DNA of 64,000 bases from Rusavskia elegans (lineage: Eukaryota; Ascomycota; Lecanoromycetes; Teloschistales; Teloschistaceae): NCBI GenBank assembly GCA_011316305.1, contig SAUG01000128.1, positions 62,001 through 126,000 of the forward strand. Reading direction: 5' to 3'. Position numbers and translations under genes: made by a program. Positions 1 to 10,205 of this stretch are shown here, in pieces; position 1 is the stretch's first letter, and every line of letters starts with the position of its first letter. Below the pieces are notes generated by a model. It made no database searches, had not been told where the DNA came from, and saw nothing but the letters and a program-made list of their open reading frames with translations.

Positions 1-90
1 GCAATTAGCTCCCGCTTTTTTGTTCATCCAATTCAAGGATCATCCATCACCACACATTGCCGACCTATAGGTCATAGAGCATTCGCCAGC

Positions 91-1265
91 ATGCCTTCCT
101 CTACCACCATCAAGCTAAACAGCGGCCACGAGATGCCTCTTGTAGGCTTCGGGTTAGACTACTCTCGCACGAACCGTGACACGCCATAAGTCTTACTAAC
201 ACAGACATCAGGCTCTGGAAAGTCAACAATGATACCTGTGCCGATCAAGTCTACAATGCCATCAAGGCCGGCTACCGATGTTTCGACGGTGCATGCGGTA
301 AACCTATACAACTTCATCTCCAATCTCACCTCACCCACCACCTCCCATCATCCACACAAACCATCCATACTAACACTCTTACCACCAGACTACGGCAACG
401 AAGTCGAATCCGGTCAAGGCGTCGCCCGCGCCATCAAAGACGGCCTCGTCAAACGCTCCGACCTCTTCCTCGTCTCCAAACTCTGGAACTCTTTCCACGA
501 CGGCCCCCGCGTCGAACCCATCTGCAAAAAACAGCTCAAAGACTGGGGCCTCGATTACTTCGACCTCTACATCATGCATTTCCCAATCTCCCTCAAATAC
601 GTCGACCCCGAAGTCCGCTACCCGCCCGGCTTCACCGACGAAAATGGTAATGTCACCCCTGGCAAGGCGAGTATCCAGGAAACGTGGACCGCGATGGAGA
701 AACTCGTTGAGGGGGGATTATGCAGGAGTATCGGCGTCAGTAATTTCAAAGGCGTCCTGTTGATGGATTTACTCCGCTACGCCAAAATTCGCCCCGCGAC
801 CTTGCAGATCGAACATCATCCCTACCTGATGCAGGAAGGACTCGTCAAGTACGCTCAAGACGAAGGTATCGCTGTCACGGCGTACAGTTCTTTTGGCCCG
901 CAGAGTTTCTTAGAGATGGATATGCAGCAAGCGAAGGATGCGGCCCTTTTGCTGGAACATCCGGCCATCAAGAAGATTGCGGAAAAGCATGGGAAGACGC
1001 CGGCGCAGGTGCTGTTGAGGTGGGCGACGCAGAGGAATGTGGCGGTAATACCGAAGAGTAATAATAAAGACCGATTGGCGCAGAATTTGGATGTGCTGGG
1101 TTTCGATCTTAAGGATGAAGATATGAAGGAGATTAAGGGGATTGATAAGGGGCTGAGGTTTAATGATCCGTTGAATGTGAGTTCTGGAATTCCATTGTCG
1201 GTTCGATTGTGGTACCTCTGCTAATGACATTGCAGTATGGGTTTGCTCTGCCGATCTATGTCTGA
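91..1265 (+). CDS. xyl1: NAD(P)H-dependent D-xylose reductase (aldo-keto reductase)
   Basis: Predicted exons are 91-152, 212-297, 389-1176 and 1236-1265, giving 321 residues, the usual length for fungal xylose reductase. The enzyme reduces D-xylose to xylitol in the cytosol, the first step of fungal pentose catabolism. Splicing intron 2 creates the family motif GACDYGNE with catalytic Tyr about 51. Lys about 80 (LVSKLW) and His about 113 (IMHFPI) complete the catalytic set, and VAVIPKS is the cofactor phosphate-binding loop. The C-terminus [11 protein letters not shown] appears only after the last 59-nt intron is removed and matches the family's conserved tail. Another aldose-type AKR such as glycerol dehydrogenase is possible, but the motif set favours xylose reductase. 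Confidence 0.93.
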
Positions 1266-2173
1266 GTCCGAGTAGAGCATGTCAGATCTCGCCTGAGCTC
1301 GCTCCGGCATGAGCGGGGAAAGCTTCAAGCATACAAGGGTTGTCTTTGTCTGGTGTCGCATATCATATGGCCCGTTGCAGCCGATGAAGCTATGTCCGGG
1401 ACCGGCGATGGAAGCAGGCTGGAGCTCCGACGAGCTGGCAGGTCTGTTGTCGTGATCTTTAGACAGGACGAGCATTCGCGAAAACTTAGGCTCGCAATAT
1501 GGTAGATCCATGTACCTTAGGCAACAATAACATTACTATGTGCTCCAAACGAGACAACGTCCTCCCATAGTATCCACGACCGTGATCAGCCATTGTCCTC
1601 ATCCTGAAAATGATGCCTCGCTCGATTCCTTTCAGGGGAAACTGCAAGATCTTTTAGTATCGTCATTTCATGTAATCATATTGTTTGCTTGCTGTCATGT
1701 CCTCGTCTGGTCCCGCCTAGCGCGTACTTATACCGTGTCTCGAAGTTGCGGCTGTAAAGGTCCAGGATATCCCAAGGGGAAATTTGGGTTCCAAAATGCA
1801 GCCAGGTCAAGAACATTGTTGTAAGGAGAAATGTAGAATATCCAACATCAGTTCGTCAATGGCGTATGCAAAAAAGCAGAGACGAAATCTCACAAACGAC
1901 AGCACCCAAAAAAAAAAGAAAAAGAAACAGATGGCAGGGTTCAAATAGCTTTCCATTTCGTCTCGCTACCGAGAAACCCCGTTTGGCAGTGACAAGGTTT
2001 TTCGGATATGGACACTTCTATTCATACATTGCCTTCTTCCTACCCCCTTCTCATCCTGTCCAGTTCAGAGCCGTTTACTTCCAACTATTCTTTCGTTCCA
2101 CGACCATGCTCACTACCCAGCGTCCGGCCGATTCGGTTCCACCACGTCTTCTCTTCTCCATGGACAACGCCAT
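1266..2173. other. Intergenic, no gene seen
   Basis: This is the space between the convergent xyl1 and sbh1 genes. It contains an A-rich tract near 1907-1930 and pyrimidine-rich stretches near 2040-2100. Open frames here are short and show no recognisable protein. Confidence 0.5.
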
Positions 2174-2976
2174 CTATGAACTAAACCGCCGCGTGATCTT
2201 CGCAATGACTACCATCACAGCATCATCAGCAACAGTAACATTCATCACCGCGATAATAGAATGGCTGGACAATAAGAAGATAGTGAAATAAGAAAAGATG
2301 GACAGGGAAATGGAGGACGTGGGAGGGGGCAAGGGGAGAAGACATACTATGTAAAGCAACAACACTGAAGATGAATCCCAGACTCAATACCAACACGACT
2401 ACGGGATCGACTTTCAGACCAGGCGACTCGTCGGTGTAGAGGCCTGTGTTGTGCATGTGGACATTAGCGGGTGATTTCCTTGCCATCTCTGCCAGACGGT
2501 GTTGAATCTCATTTCTTCTTCACGGATACCAAGGATATACAATCATTCCCATGCTTATCGTATACACCTCATACTCTTCCTCTCCCGTGTTCCAATTCCC
2601 CGCCCCAACAACACAGACACAATTCCCCAAGCGCAGTTTGAAAAAGATATCGAGAGGCGCACTCACGAAGCATAGTACTACTACTCCCGCCTGCACCCGC
2701 CGCCCTCGTACTCGTCGGTCGCGCATTGGCAACCTTGTCCGCGCGGTCGGCGGCTGCTTTTCTTCGGATTGCGGTTTTGGCGCCTCCTGGGGGGGAAGGA
2801 GGGCGGGCGGTGCTGGCGCCGGATGAGGGGGCGTTGGCTGGGGGGAAGGAGGGTGGTGGTGAGGACTGTGTGTTATTAGCGATGGACAGAAGCAGGTGGA
2901 AGACGGAGGGGGGGGTGTTTGGGGAAGGGGGAATTGGGATTGAGGAAGGTTGAAGGGGGCTGGTTGAGCGTACCAT
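2174..2976 (-). CDS. sbh1: Protein transport protein Sec61 subunit beta
   Basis: Predicted exons on the complement are 2974-2976, 2667-2865, 2348-2443 and 2174-2208, which encode 110 residues. Sec61 beta is the tail-anchored small subunit of the ER translocon. The N-terminal half is Pro/Ser/Ala-rich and contains AAIRR-like AKTAIRRKAAADRA and the conserved AGAGGSSSTMLRLYTDE segment. The C-terminal membrane segment begins KVDPVVVLVLSLGFIFS and ends AKITRRFSS. All exon phases join correctly. The first coding exon is proposed to be the start codon alone, because ATG is followed at once by a GTACGC donor and the next exon begins after a GCTAAT branch point and CACACAG acceptor. A start inside the first intron would add an unconserved Pro-rich tail. 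Confidence 0.88.
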
Positions 2977-3387
2977 TTTGGGGAGAGCAAGTAGTTGGAG
3001 GGAGATTGTTAAGCTTTTTGGGGGATTTGTCGTAAATGAGTGGACTGGTCGGTGGTTGCGAGTTCAAGATTGAGGTTGTACGCGAGCATACGGAAAAGGA
3101 CAGCAGCGAATTACATAGGGCTGCGCTAGGCCGCTTTGGGTCGGACCTTGCCAGTGCAGGCACGAACGCCGGTTCACCTCAACACAACCCTTGCAGTGGA
3201 ATCGAGTGATCTAAGGACTACAAGCAGCATTGCTTCCACATTATGGTAGCAGGATGGTTTGGAAGCAACATCTTTCATTTCTAGTATTTGAGAGTATTCT
3301 GTGCTATTCGCAGATCTTCGAATGCCTCCCAGCTTTCCACATTTATCGCTCTAACTCATAAACCACCACCACCACCATTGTCCACGG
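2977..3387. other. Intergenic between sbh1 and rpl20
   Basis: This stretch should hold the sbh1 promoter and the 3' untranslated region of the downstream-ending rpl20, both on the minus strand. I see no coding frame, RNA gene or clear repeat. Confidence 0.5.
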
Positions 3388-4343
3388 TTAGGCGAAAGTA
3401 GCGGGTCGATTGGCGGAAAACAGCTTCTTGCTGGTAGCCTTGGGAACACGGTGAGGGAGAGGGAATCGGAGGTTTTTGGTGAGGAGTTGTTTCATGTATG
3501 GGCGTTTGACGTCGGCCGTCTTCTCGATTTCGACAACTTTCAGGATCTGATCCAGTCAGTAGGAATGTCACATCTTGATAAAGTCTGGGATGTGACATAC
3601 ATGAATCGACCTGAACCGTGCTCGATGTCTAGCAGCCATATCCTGGTAGAGAGCATCAACGGCCTCGGTTCTTGACATCTCTCGGTACTCCTTGTACATG
3701 TTATGCGTTCCGGATCGAGAGTCGTATCGGATCCAGATACCAAAGTTCTTCACTCGCTGTGGGCGCTTCTCGTGGATCTAGGGACACATTGAATCAGCCA
3801 CATGGTCTCGCAATCCCCGCTCGACCCATCTCAAATCTCTGTGAATGCGGATGCATCGTACCTCATTGAGACTTATGATCTCTCCATTTGCCTTCTTAAC
3901 CTTCCTCAACTTCATGAGAAAGTACCAGAACCTCGACTTCGCGACAACCGTATTTGGTGCAAAGATTCGCATGCGGTAGAGCTTTGGGTTGGGGTTGGTC
4001 TCGGATGGCAGATGACGGCCAATAACCTGGTATTCCTTGAGGCGACCTAATGTCCAGATCCGTCAGCCTGATGCTCACTCAAGCACGTTCTGCATTGTTG
4101 CGATGCCCTGATCGTTGGCGTTTGTTTGCATCAGCAGTCTCCTGCTCTCCTTCTCGAAGACGATAATCCCTTTGCCCGGTCTACGTTTTGCTCCTCTTCT
4201 AGACCATTTCTCTAACCAAGAGGGCACCCAAAAGATTGCAACCCTCCCGGCGAACATGTCTGGATCCGTGCTCGACGAGAGCAGTCGTGTGACGCACTCT
4301 GGGCCAGACGAAGGTGGGGAAAGGGAAAAAGATGCTCACCCAT
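3388..4343 (-). CDS. rpl20: 60S ribosomal protein eL20 (L18a family)
   Basis: Predicted exons on the complement are 4340-4343, 3862-4046, 3601-3777 and 3388-3546, giving 174 residues, the normal eL20 length. It is a structural protein of the large ribosomal subunit. Diagnostic segments are [16 protein letters not shown] near the N-terminus, [36 protein letters not shown] and the C-terminal [15 protein letters not shown]. The first exon is only ATGG, followed by a GTGAGC donor and a 293-nt intron, a layout common in fungal ribosomal protein genes. The gene is divergent from csn12, with 268 bp between start codons. Confidence 0.95.
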
Positions 4344-4611
4344 CTATCACGGTTAGCATTACATTGATATTGAGGTTTCATTTGCACATACCGTTGTTAT
4401 TGCTGAATGGGTGCTGGTCGGTCTTCCTTTACAACTCAATGATCGGTGCAGTTGTGGTAGGGTTTGAAGACGACGGTGCCCTCGAAACCTTAGCGAGCGA
4501 CTAGTGGCTTGGCACGATCAGTTTCCTATGAATGGAATACAGCAATGTAGACCAGTTGTCGCTCCTATCACAATGGGACATCGACAACAATACCGTTGAA
4601 ATACGCTGAAC

Positions 4612-6642
4612 ATGGACACCATCTTCCACATCTTCCACCACGCTCAATACACCCGTGATGGGTCTGTACTCGGTAATCTCCTCTCCCCAATTCCGCCAAC
4701 CCGAGATCCCTCGCTCCTCCAACGCTTTTACAAAGATTCCAACGTCTTCGACATTCAGTCCGATATCACGCAATATATCAAATCTCCGCAAACCACCCTC
4801 CCGAAAGAACAAAGAAACGCTTGGATCGACATCTACGTCGCATATTGGAAAGCCATTGGCGAGATCGTCCGGGCCGAAAGCGGCAACCATCGCAATGACT
4901 GGGCAATCAAAGTCTACGAAGCATGGAAGGAGGTTATGAATCTTGTCATCAGAGGCTACGGCGGTTCCTCGGGCTTTCAATCATGGACGCTGCCGGTTCT
5001 GTACACGGCGGGGAAATACTTGAGGGTATTTGCAATCAAGGCGGATGAGGAGCAAGCGGCTAAGGTGGGTAATGGAGCAGTCAAGATGGAGAATGACGGA
5101 ATCGGGGATGATGTGACGAGTGGAGGGTTTGAGAAGAATGAGAGGTTGGAGGATGCGGCGAGAGTGATCAATCGGGTGTTTACCTTGTGTATTAGTGATA
5201 GGTATGTAGCTCTCGTAGATCAATCGATTATAACAATCGGTATACTTACTCTTTTCGTTTTTTAAGAGCACCGATGGAAGAGTCTCGTAAATGGGGCCTT
5301 TACCACACCACGAATCTCCTCTTCAAAACATACTTCAAGGTACATATTGACGTACCCCTTTCTTTCCTCAATCACGGCAATCAGTTGACTTGATTACATA
5401 GCTTAATTCGATTTCCCTTTCCAAGAACTGCCTCCGCGCCATTCAAGCCTCTGCAACAGATATGCCGCCAATGTCCCACTTCCCAAAAGCACACATCGTC
5501 ACTTTCAAGTACTACGTCGGCGTCATTCACTTCCTCGACGAGGAGTACCACAAGGTACGTCTACGCTGTCTCCTAGCCTTCCCCTTTCGTCTTTCTCCTT
5601 GTTATCATATCTCCTATCCATTGGAAGCTCACCCTCATATATGCAGGCCGAAGAAAACCTCACAGCAGCATACCGCATGTGCCACAAGGATGCACAAACA
5701 AACAAAGAGTAAGCCTTCCAATTACTTGACATCCCTTCCACCTGCGATGTTCCTTCGATTTCCCGTCTCAGTCCGTCACTTACCACAATCACCCGATAGC
5801 CTCATCCTCACCTACCTTGTCCCCACCAGCCTTCACACTACCCGCCACTTGCCCCCAATGGGCTTCCTTACTACACCTGTCTACCACCTTTTCAGCGGTC
5901 TCTGTGCCGCAATCCATCACGGAGCCCTCAGCTGTTTCACTCATGAACTCGCCCTTCAAGAAAACAAGTTCGTGAAGCGGAGAATCTATCTCTCCCTCGA
6001 ACGGTGTCGAGAACTCTGTCTCCGCAACTTGCTCAAGAACTGCTGGACCCTGGCCGGAGACAAGGAAAAACCCAGGGTGAAAGTCAAGGAATGGGCGGCG
6101 GCTGTGAGGTGGAGTTCCAAAGAAACGGGAGAAGGGGGTTACAAATATCTACCCCGGCGGGTGTTTGACCAGAAACCAAATCGTCTTGATACGACGGAAT
6201 TCGAGGACGATGTTCGAAAGAGAAAAGAGGCAGGGGAGAGATTTGAAAGCGAGATGGATGATGATGAGGTGGAGTGTTTGATCTCTGGACTCATTTACAA
6301 GGTACGTTCATCTCCTATCCAGTATCGCCCTACCCAATATCCTCCATCGCGAACGAGAGATCATTGTCAACCATCTACTCTATCTCCCCTTTGTCCTTTG
6401 ATATCTCTAGACCTCCGTTTCATATCCCTCACAAGATTCCGGAATATCAACATTACCCTATTCCATCCATCCCCTCCCCCCAATAATCCCATCCCAACCC
6501 ACCCCAGCAAAAACAAAGAACAAGAACGCTAACATCCCTCCTTCCCCAAAAACAGGGTCTCCTAAAAGGCTACATCTCCCGCGAACACGGCATCATAGTC
6601 CTCAACCGCAAAGGCGAAATCTTCCCCGGCACGGGCGTCTGA
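4612..6642 (+). CDS. csn12: COP9 signalosome-associated subunit 12 (PCI-domain protein)
   Basis: Six predicted exons (4612-5201, 5267-5339, 5402-5554, 5647-5708, 5800-6301, 6556-6642) join in phase to give 488 residues. Csn12 is a PCI protein that associates with the COP9 signalosome and, in yeast, with Thp3 in transcription-coupled mRNA metabolism. Recognisable segments are the N-terminal helical region, the [15 protein letters not shown] and [19 protein letters not shown] stretch, and the C-terminal PCI winged helix ending [18 protein letters not shown]. The family assignment rests on that central and C-terminal pattern; PCID2-type paralogues are related, but the length and N-terminus suit Csn12. 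Confidence 0.85.
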
Positions 6643-7696
6643 AATACTCTCTCTACCCCCCTTTATCATCCATCCCACCCTCTTGAGCTACAGCAATCCT
6701 CCCTCTTGCGCCTACATCCACCCAACACCAAACCATCAACCCACCAGCCCACACACCACCACACCGGATGGACTAAAATCCCTGCTTCCCATCTAACTCA
6801 ACGGAATCGCTTCCCGCTGCCGCAAAAACTATGTCTTGCATACATGCATGCATGCATATAGCATATAATTCATCACACGACACGCACGGCATGCAAGGGA
6901 TACGTATCCAGAAATGACTGAGTGAGTCATAGGTAATCTAACCCTTTTGAGCTGCATGGCATGGCATGGCATGGCATGGGATGGGATGTGCGAGCCGCAT
7001 AAAAGGGATGTGGATAGGGAAGGGGGTGGAGTGAGTCATACGCTACGAATCTTTCAAGCTAGGTATCTGTGCTCCTTGATACGCAAATCGGATCACACAC
7101 GATGAACATAGGGTTTGCAGAGGGAAAATGATATCAGTAGGAATGGCTGTTAGATTAACAAGTCTACCTGACATTTTAAAGAGAGGATTATTCTGCCAGA
7201 GCACCATCGTATCTGGTTGTGATGGTGATTGAAACTAAATTTCTCCGCTGCAGTGATCTGATCTCGGAGCTGCTGCGGCGGGGGTGCAGTTGATCGAGAA
7301 TATGAGTTACCACCGTCCACCGTCCACTGAACATCGAACTCCAGATAATAGTACATGATTGAATTCCTTCTCCAGCAGGGAGAGATTCAACAATAACGCC
7401 GGGTATCCTATTCCTCATTTCCAATCCAATCCGAGTGTGACATGGGAGAGAAAATATTCTATACAAGTGTCGCTAAAGAACGCTGAGAAGAGAATTAAAG
7501 AAAAGAGGGAGATCGGAGATGAGAATAGAGTTTCGGGGAACGGTTGTCTCGATGCGTTGTTGAGGTGGGTGTGTGTAGGGAATTATTGCAGGGGGGATGG
7601 TGACTCAGGTTGCTTTTAGGTGACGAGTGGGCTGGCGGCAAACGTTGTAGGCGAATTTCTGCCTGTAGGCAGATGGTTGGTATATGCGGCCTTTCT
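6643..7696. other. Intergenic with short GCATG-type repeats
   Basis: The space between the convergent csn12 and BTB genes. It holds alternating CATG runs near 6842-6858 and a GCATG pentamer array at about 6953-6989. No supported gene was found; the open frames at 7150-7620 resemble no family I know. Confidence 0.5.
6953..6989. repeat. GCATG pentanucleotide microsatellite
   Basis: About five tandem copies of GCATG-type units followed by two GGATG variants, in intergenic DNA downstream of csn12. Confidence 0.85.
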
Positions 7697-8740
7697 TTAG
7701 TGAGGTGTACGTGGAGACTTGGTGAAGAGTGGTGATTTGGCGGAGGCCATGTCATCCTGGATTGGTGATGTCTTAGTCAAAGGTTTTTCAGATCTGGTTG
7801 GGGGGTCACGGATACGTACCAGGTGGTTGCAAATCGCAACGAAGAGGTCAAAGAACCTGTCGAAGTCAACGATGACCATACCTTTTCATCGCTGGATATG
7901 GCAAAGTGAAGGTGGGAAAACGTACATCATCCCACCCTTTTCCATCTCCATCTGCATCGTCCCGCTCCTCTTAAAAGTCGACCGGCTCCGGATGATCAAG
8001 GCAAGATAATGTGCCCTCAGCTTCGAATCATTATCCGGGGTATTCGCATATGCATATCTCGCACTCGCGAGAATCGTGCTGCACTGAATGCCCGACTGCA
8101 GCCCCTGCTTCCTCAACGCCAACCTCTTCAGGTCGTCCAAGCCATACCTGTCGGCGGTGCAATAAAGCATCGTGTCTTTCAACAGCACCTGTCCAGCGCC
8201 GTGGTGAAAGATAGTGGACTCGGCATTACCTCTGCTGTTGTTCTCGGTCTCCTCGAGTTCCCAGGTGTTGCGGCGTTTGTTGTGGAGGAGGCGGGGGTAG
8301 TAGTCGCCTTTGTAGAGGTATTCGAGGACGGAGGAGAAGATCTCGGGGAGTTCTTCGGGGAGGTTGACTCGTTTTGTGGCGGTTTCGAGGAATTGGCCGC
8401 GACAGATAGCGGCGAAGAAGGGGGAGTGGGAAAGGACGTCTTCGTGGGCGGCGAAGAGGCGTTGGTCGGGGCCAACGCAGATGGTGATGATGGGTGAGGT
8501 TAGAGTGCTGTCGACCAGATATCAGTATGAGGCAAGGATTGTTGAGATGAAGACTTGCCTGCCGCTTGGTGGACTTTGATTTGGTTTCGTAACCCTGTCC
8601 ACTTTCTTCACAGCAGCGGCAGCCTCTCGGAATGACCTCTTCGGCTTGCTGCTGGTAGCCTTGCCAGCCCGATGCTTGTCAAAGCTTGTATTGTAATGTT
8701 TTCCAAAGCTCTCATTGTGATGTGTCCGCCTGGCAAACAT
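7697..8740 (-). CDS. BTB/POZ domain protein
   Basis: Predicted exons on the complement are 8559-8740, 7926-8507, 7820-7856 and 7697-7756, coding for 286 residues with correct phases. The BTB fold is visible from about residue 62: SPIITICVGPDQRLFAAHED, then HSPFFAAICRGQFLE and PEIFSSVLEYLYKGDYYPRL. A helical C-terminal part holds KLRAHYLALIIRSRSTFKRS and FFDLFVAICNHLDDM. The N-terminal 60 residues are basic and disordered. Such fungal BTB proteins may be adaptors for cullin-3 or transcription factors; the partner cannot be inferred. The first intron (8508-8558) appears to use a GC donor (GCAAGT). Confidence 0.8.
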
Positions 8741-10205
8741 GGTGCAAATACCAGCGGAAAAGTGGTGGGAATTACAGCATTAATGACATTGGGGACGATT
8801 GAGAGCAAGAGCGATTGATGCCTCAGTACAAGATTTAGGCATCAACAGCAGACAAGAGAGCAGAAGGACAAAGGAAAGGGGAGGAAGGAAGGTTTTATAT
8901 GCGTTTCCCGCCGTTGCAGCCAGGCAACGCAGGGAGACGTGCCTGGGACCGAGCGAGACGTGGAGCACTTTACGCCATCAGGTGACCTTGCTAACCCGAT
9001 CGAATGGAGTCTGGAAAAGCATGACTGGGTTCAAGGGAGTGGGAGCGCCAAGTGCAGCAAGCAAGGCCTCAGAAGGAAGCCGTTTCACTTGTCAGCTTGG
9101 TCAAGCCGTCGAGCTCCCGGTCTGCGGGGAAGCGATCCGGTAGTGGTGGGTGTGACTGTGACTCTCAGACTCTGGGCTTTGACTCTTCGCTAGCTTCTTC
9201 TTTCTTCTGCCGACTCGGCTTCTAGCTGTTGGCATCGAGGGTGGGGGGAAATTGCGATGCCTGGCCTCGTTTCCCGAGGAGTAGAAGGCATTCAGGCAGC
9301 AACTGCTGGAAGGTGGGTGTCATGACTGTGAGGGAGTGTCGGTCACTCGTCAGGCTGTAGAAAACAGTACACCGTTTTCTTCTGCAGCAACGTTCGACCA
9401 GATCCTCGGGTTGCCATGCGATTGACAAGGAGCCTCCTGACGCTAGATCGAGGCTATCGTCGGCTATTCAGGAACAGGCGCTTGGATGGGAGAACAGATC
9501 GAGTCGGCGGCGAGCAATGTTACAGACCCCCTGCGGGGTTGCCCTTCACGGGCACTAGCAGGGTAGGTCTACTTGGAGACAATAAGCTTGCTGGGATCAG
9601 ACGGCTTGTCACACCCCGGATTCGTGACAGCGAGCCTCATTGGACACCACATCCATAGGTCGATCATGGATGGTCGTTACCGTGTAGAGTAGTTGCGTGG
9701 CAGAGTAAGTCGTGATGATGTGTAAAGAAAGACGTTGGTATGAATAAGGTATGCTGTGTATGATAATGCTACTTAATTTGCTGCTGAACTAGCTCACTGC
9801 CATTCGAAGTCTGGTGAGGACAGTACCTTACCGTCGTTCCATCATGACAGGTCCTCCGTCTGTCATACCTATTCGTTTCTGGCATCTTGATCCATCTTCA
9901 TTGATAATGATGCTGTACGGCGTTCGGAAGTTGACATCCCCCGTCCAAACAAGCTCCATGCTTTGGCACTTCATAAAAGATGCTCATCGTCATGCCAAAC
10001 ACCGTCTCCACCGTCGATACCTCGAAAGCCTTCCATCTGAGCTCCTGCTATTGACTCGTCGTAAGACATGTCATAATCATGCTAAACCCAATTTTGGCCA
10101 TCGATACCTCGAAAGCCTCGCACCTGACATCGCTGCGACTGCGATCCCAATGCAACTGACACTGCCCGTGAACCCAATACCGCTGCCGTTGTTATACCAG
10201 TGCAA
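8741..10205. other. Long intergenic region, no gene seen
   Basis: About 1.5 kb between the BTB gene start and the SRA gene end. Frames near 8799-9193 and 9416-9658 are short, arginine-rich and unlike known proteins. A short direct repeat (CGATACCTCGAAAGCCT core) occurs near 10013 and 10100. I see no RNA gene. Confidence 0.45.
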
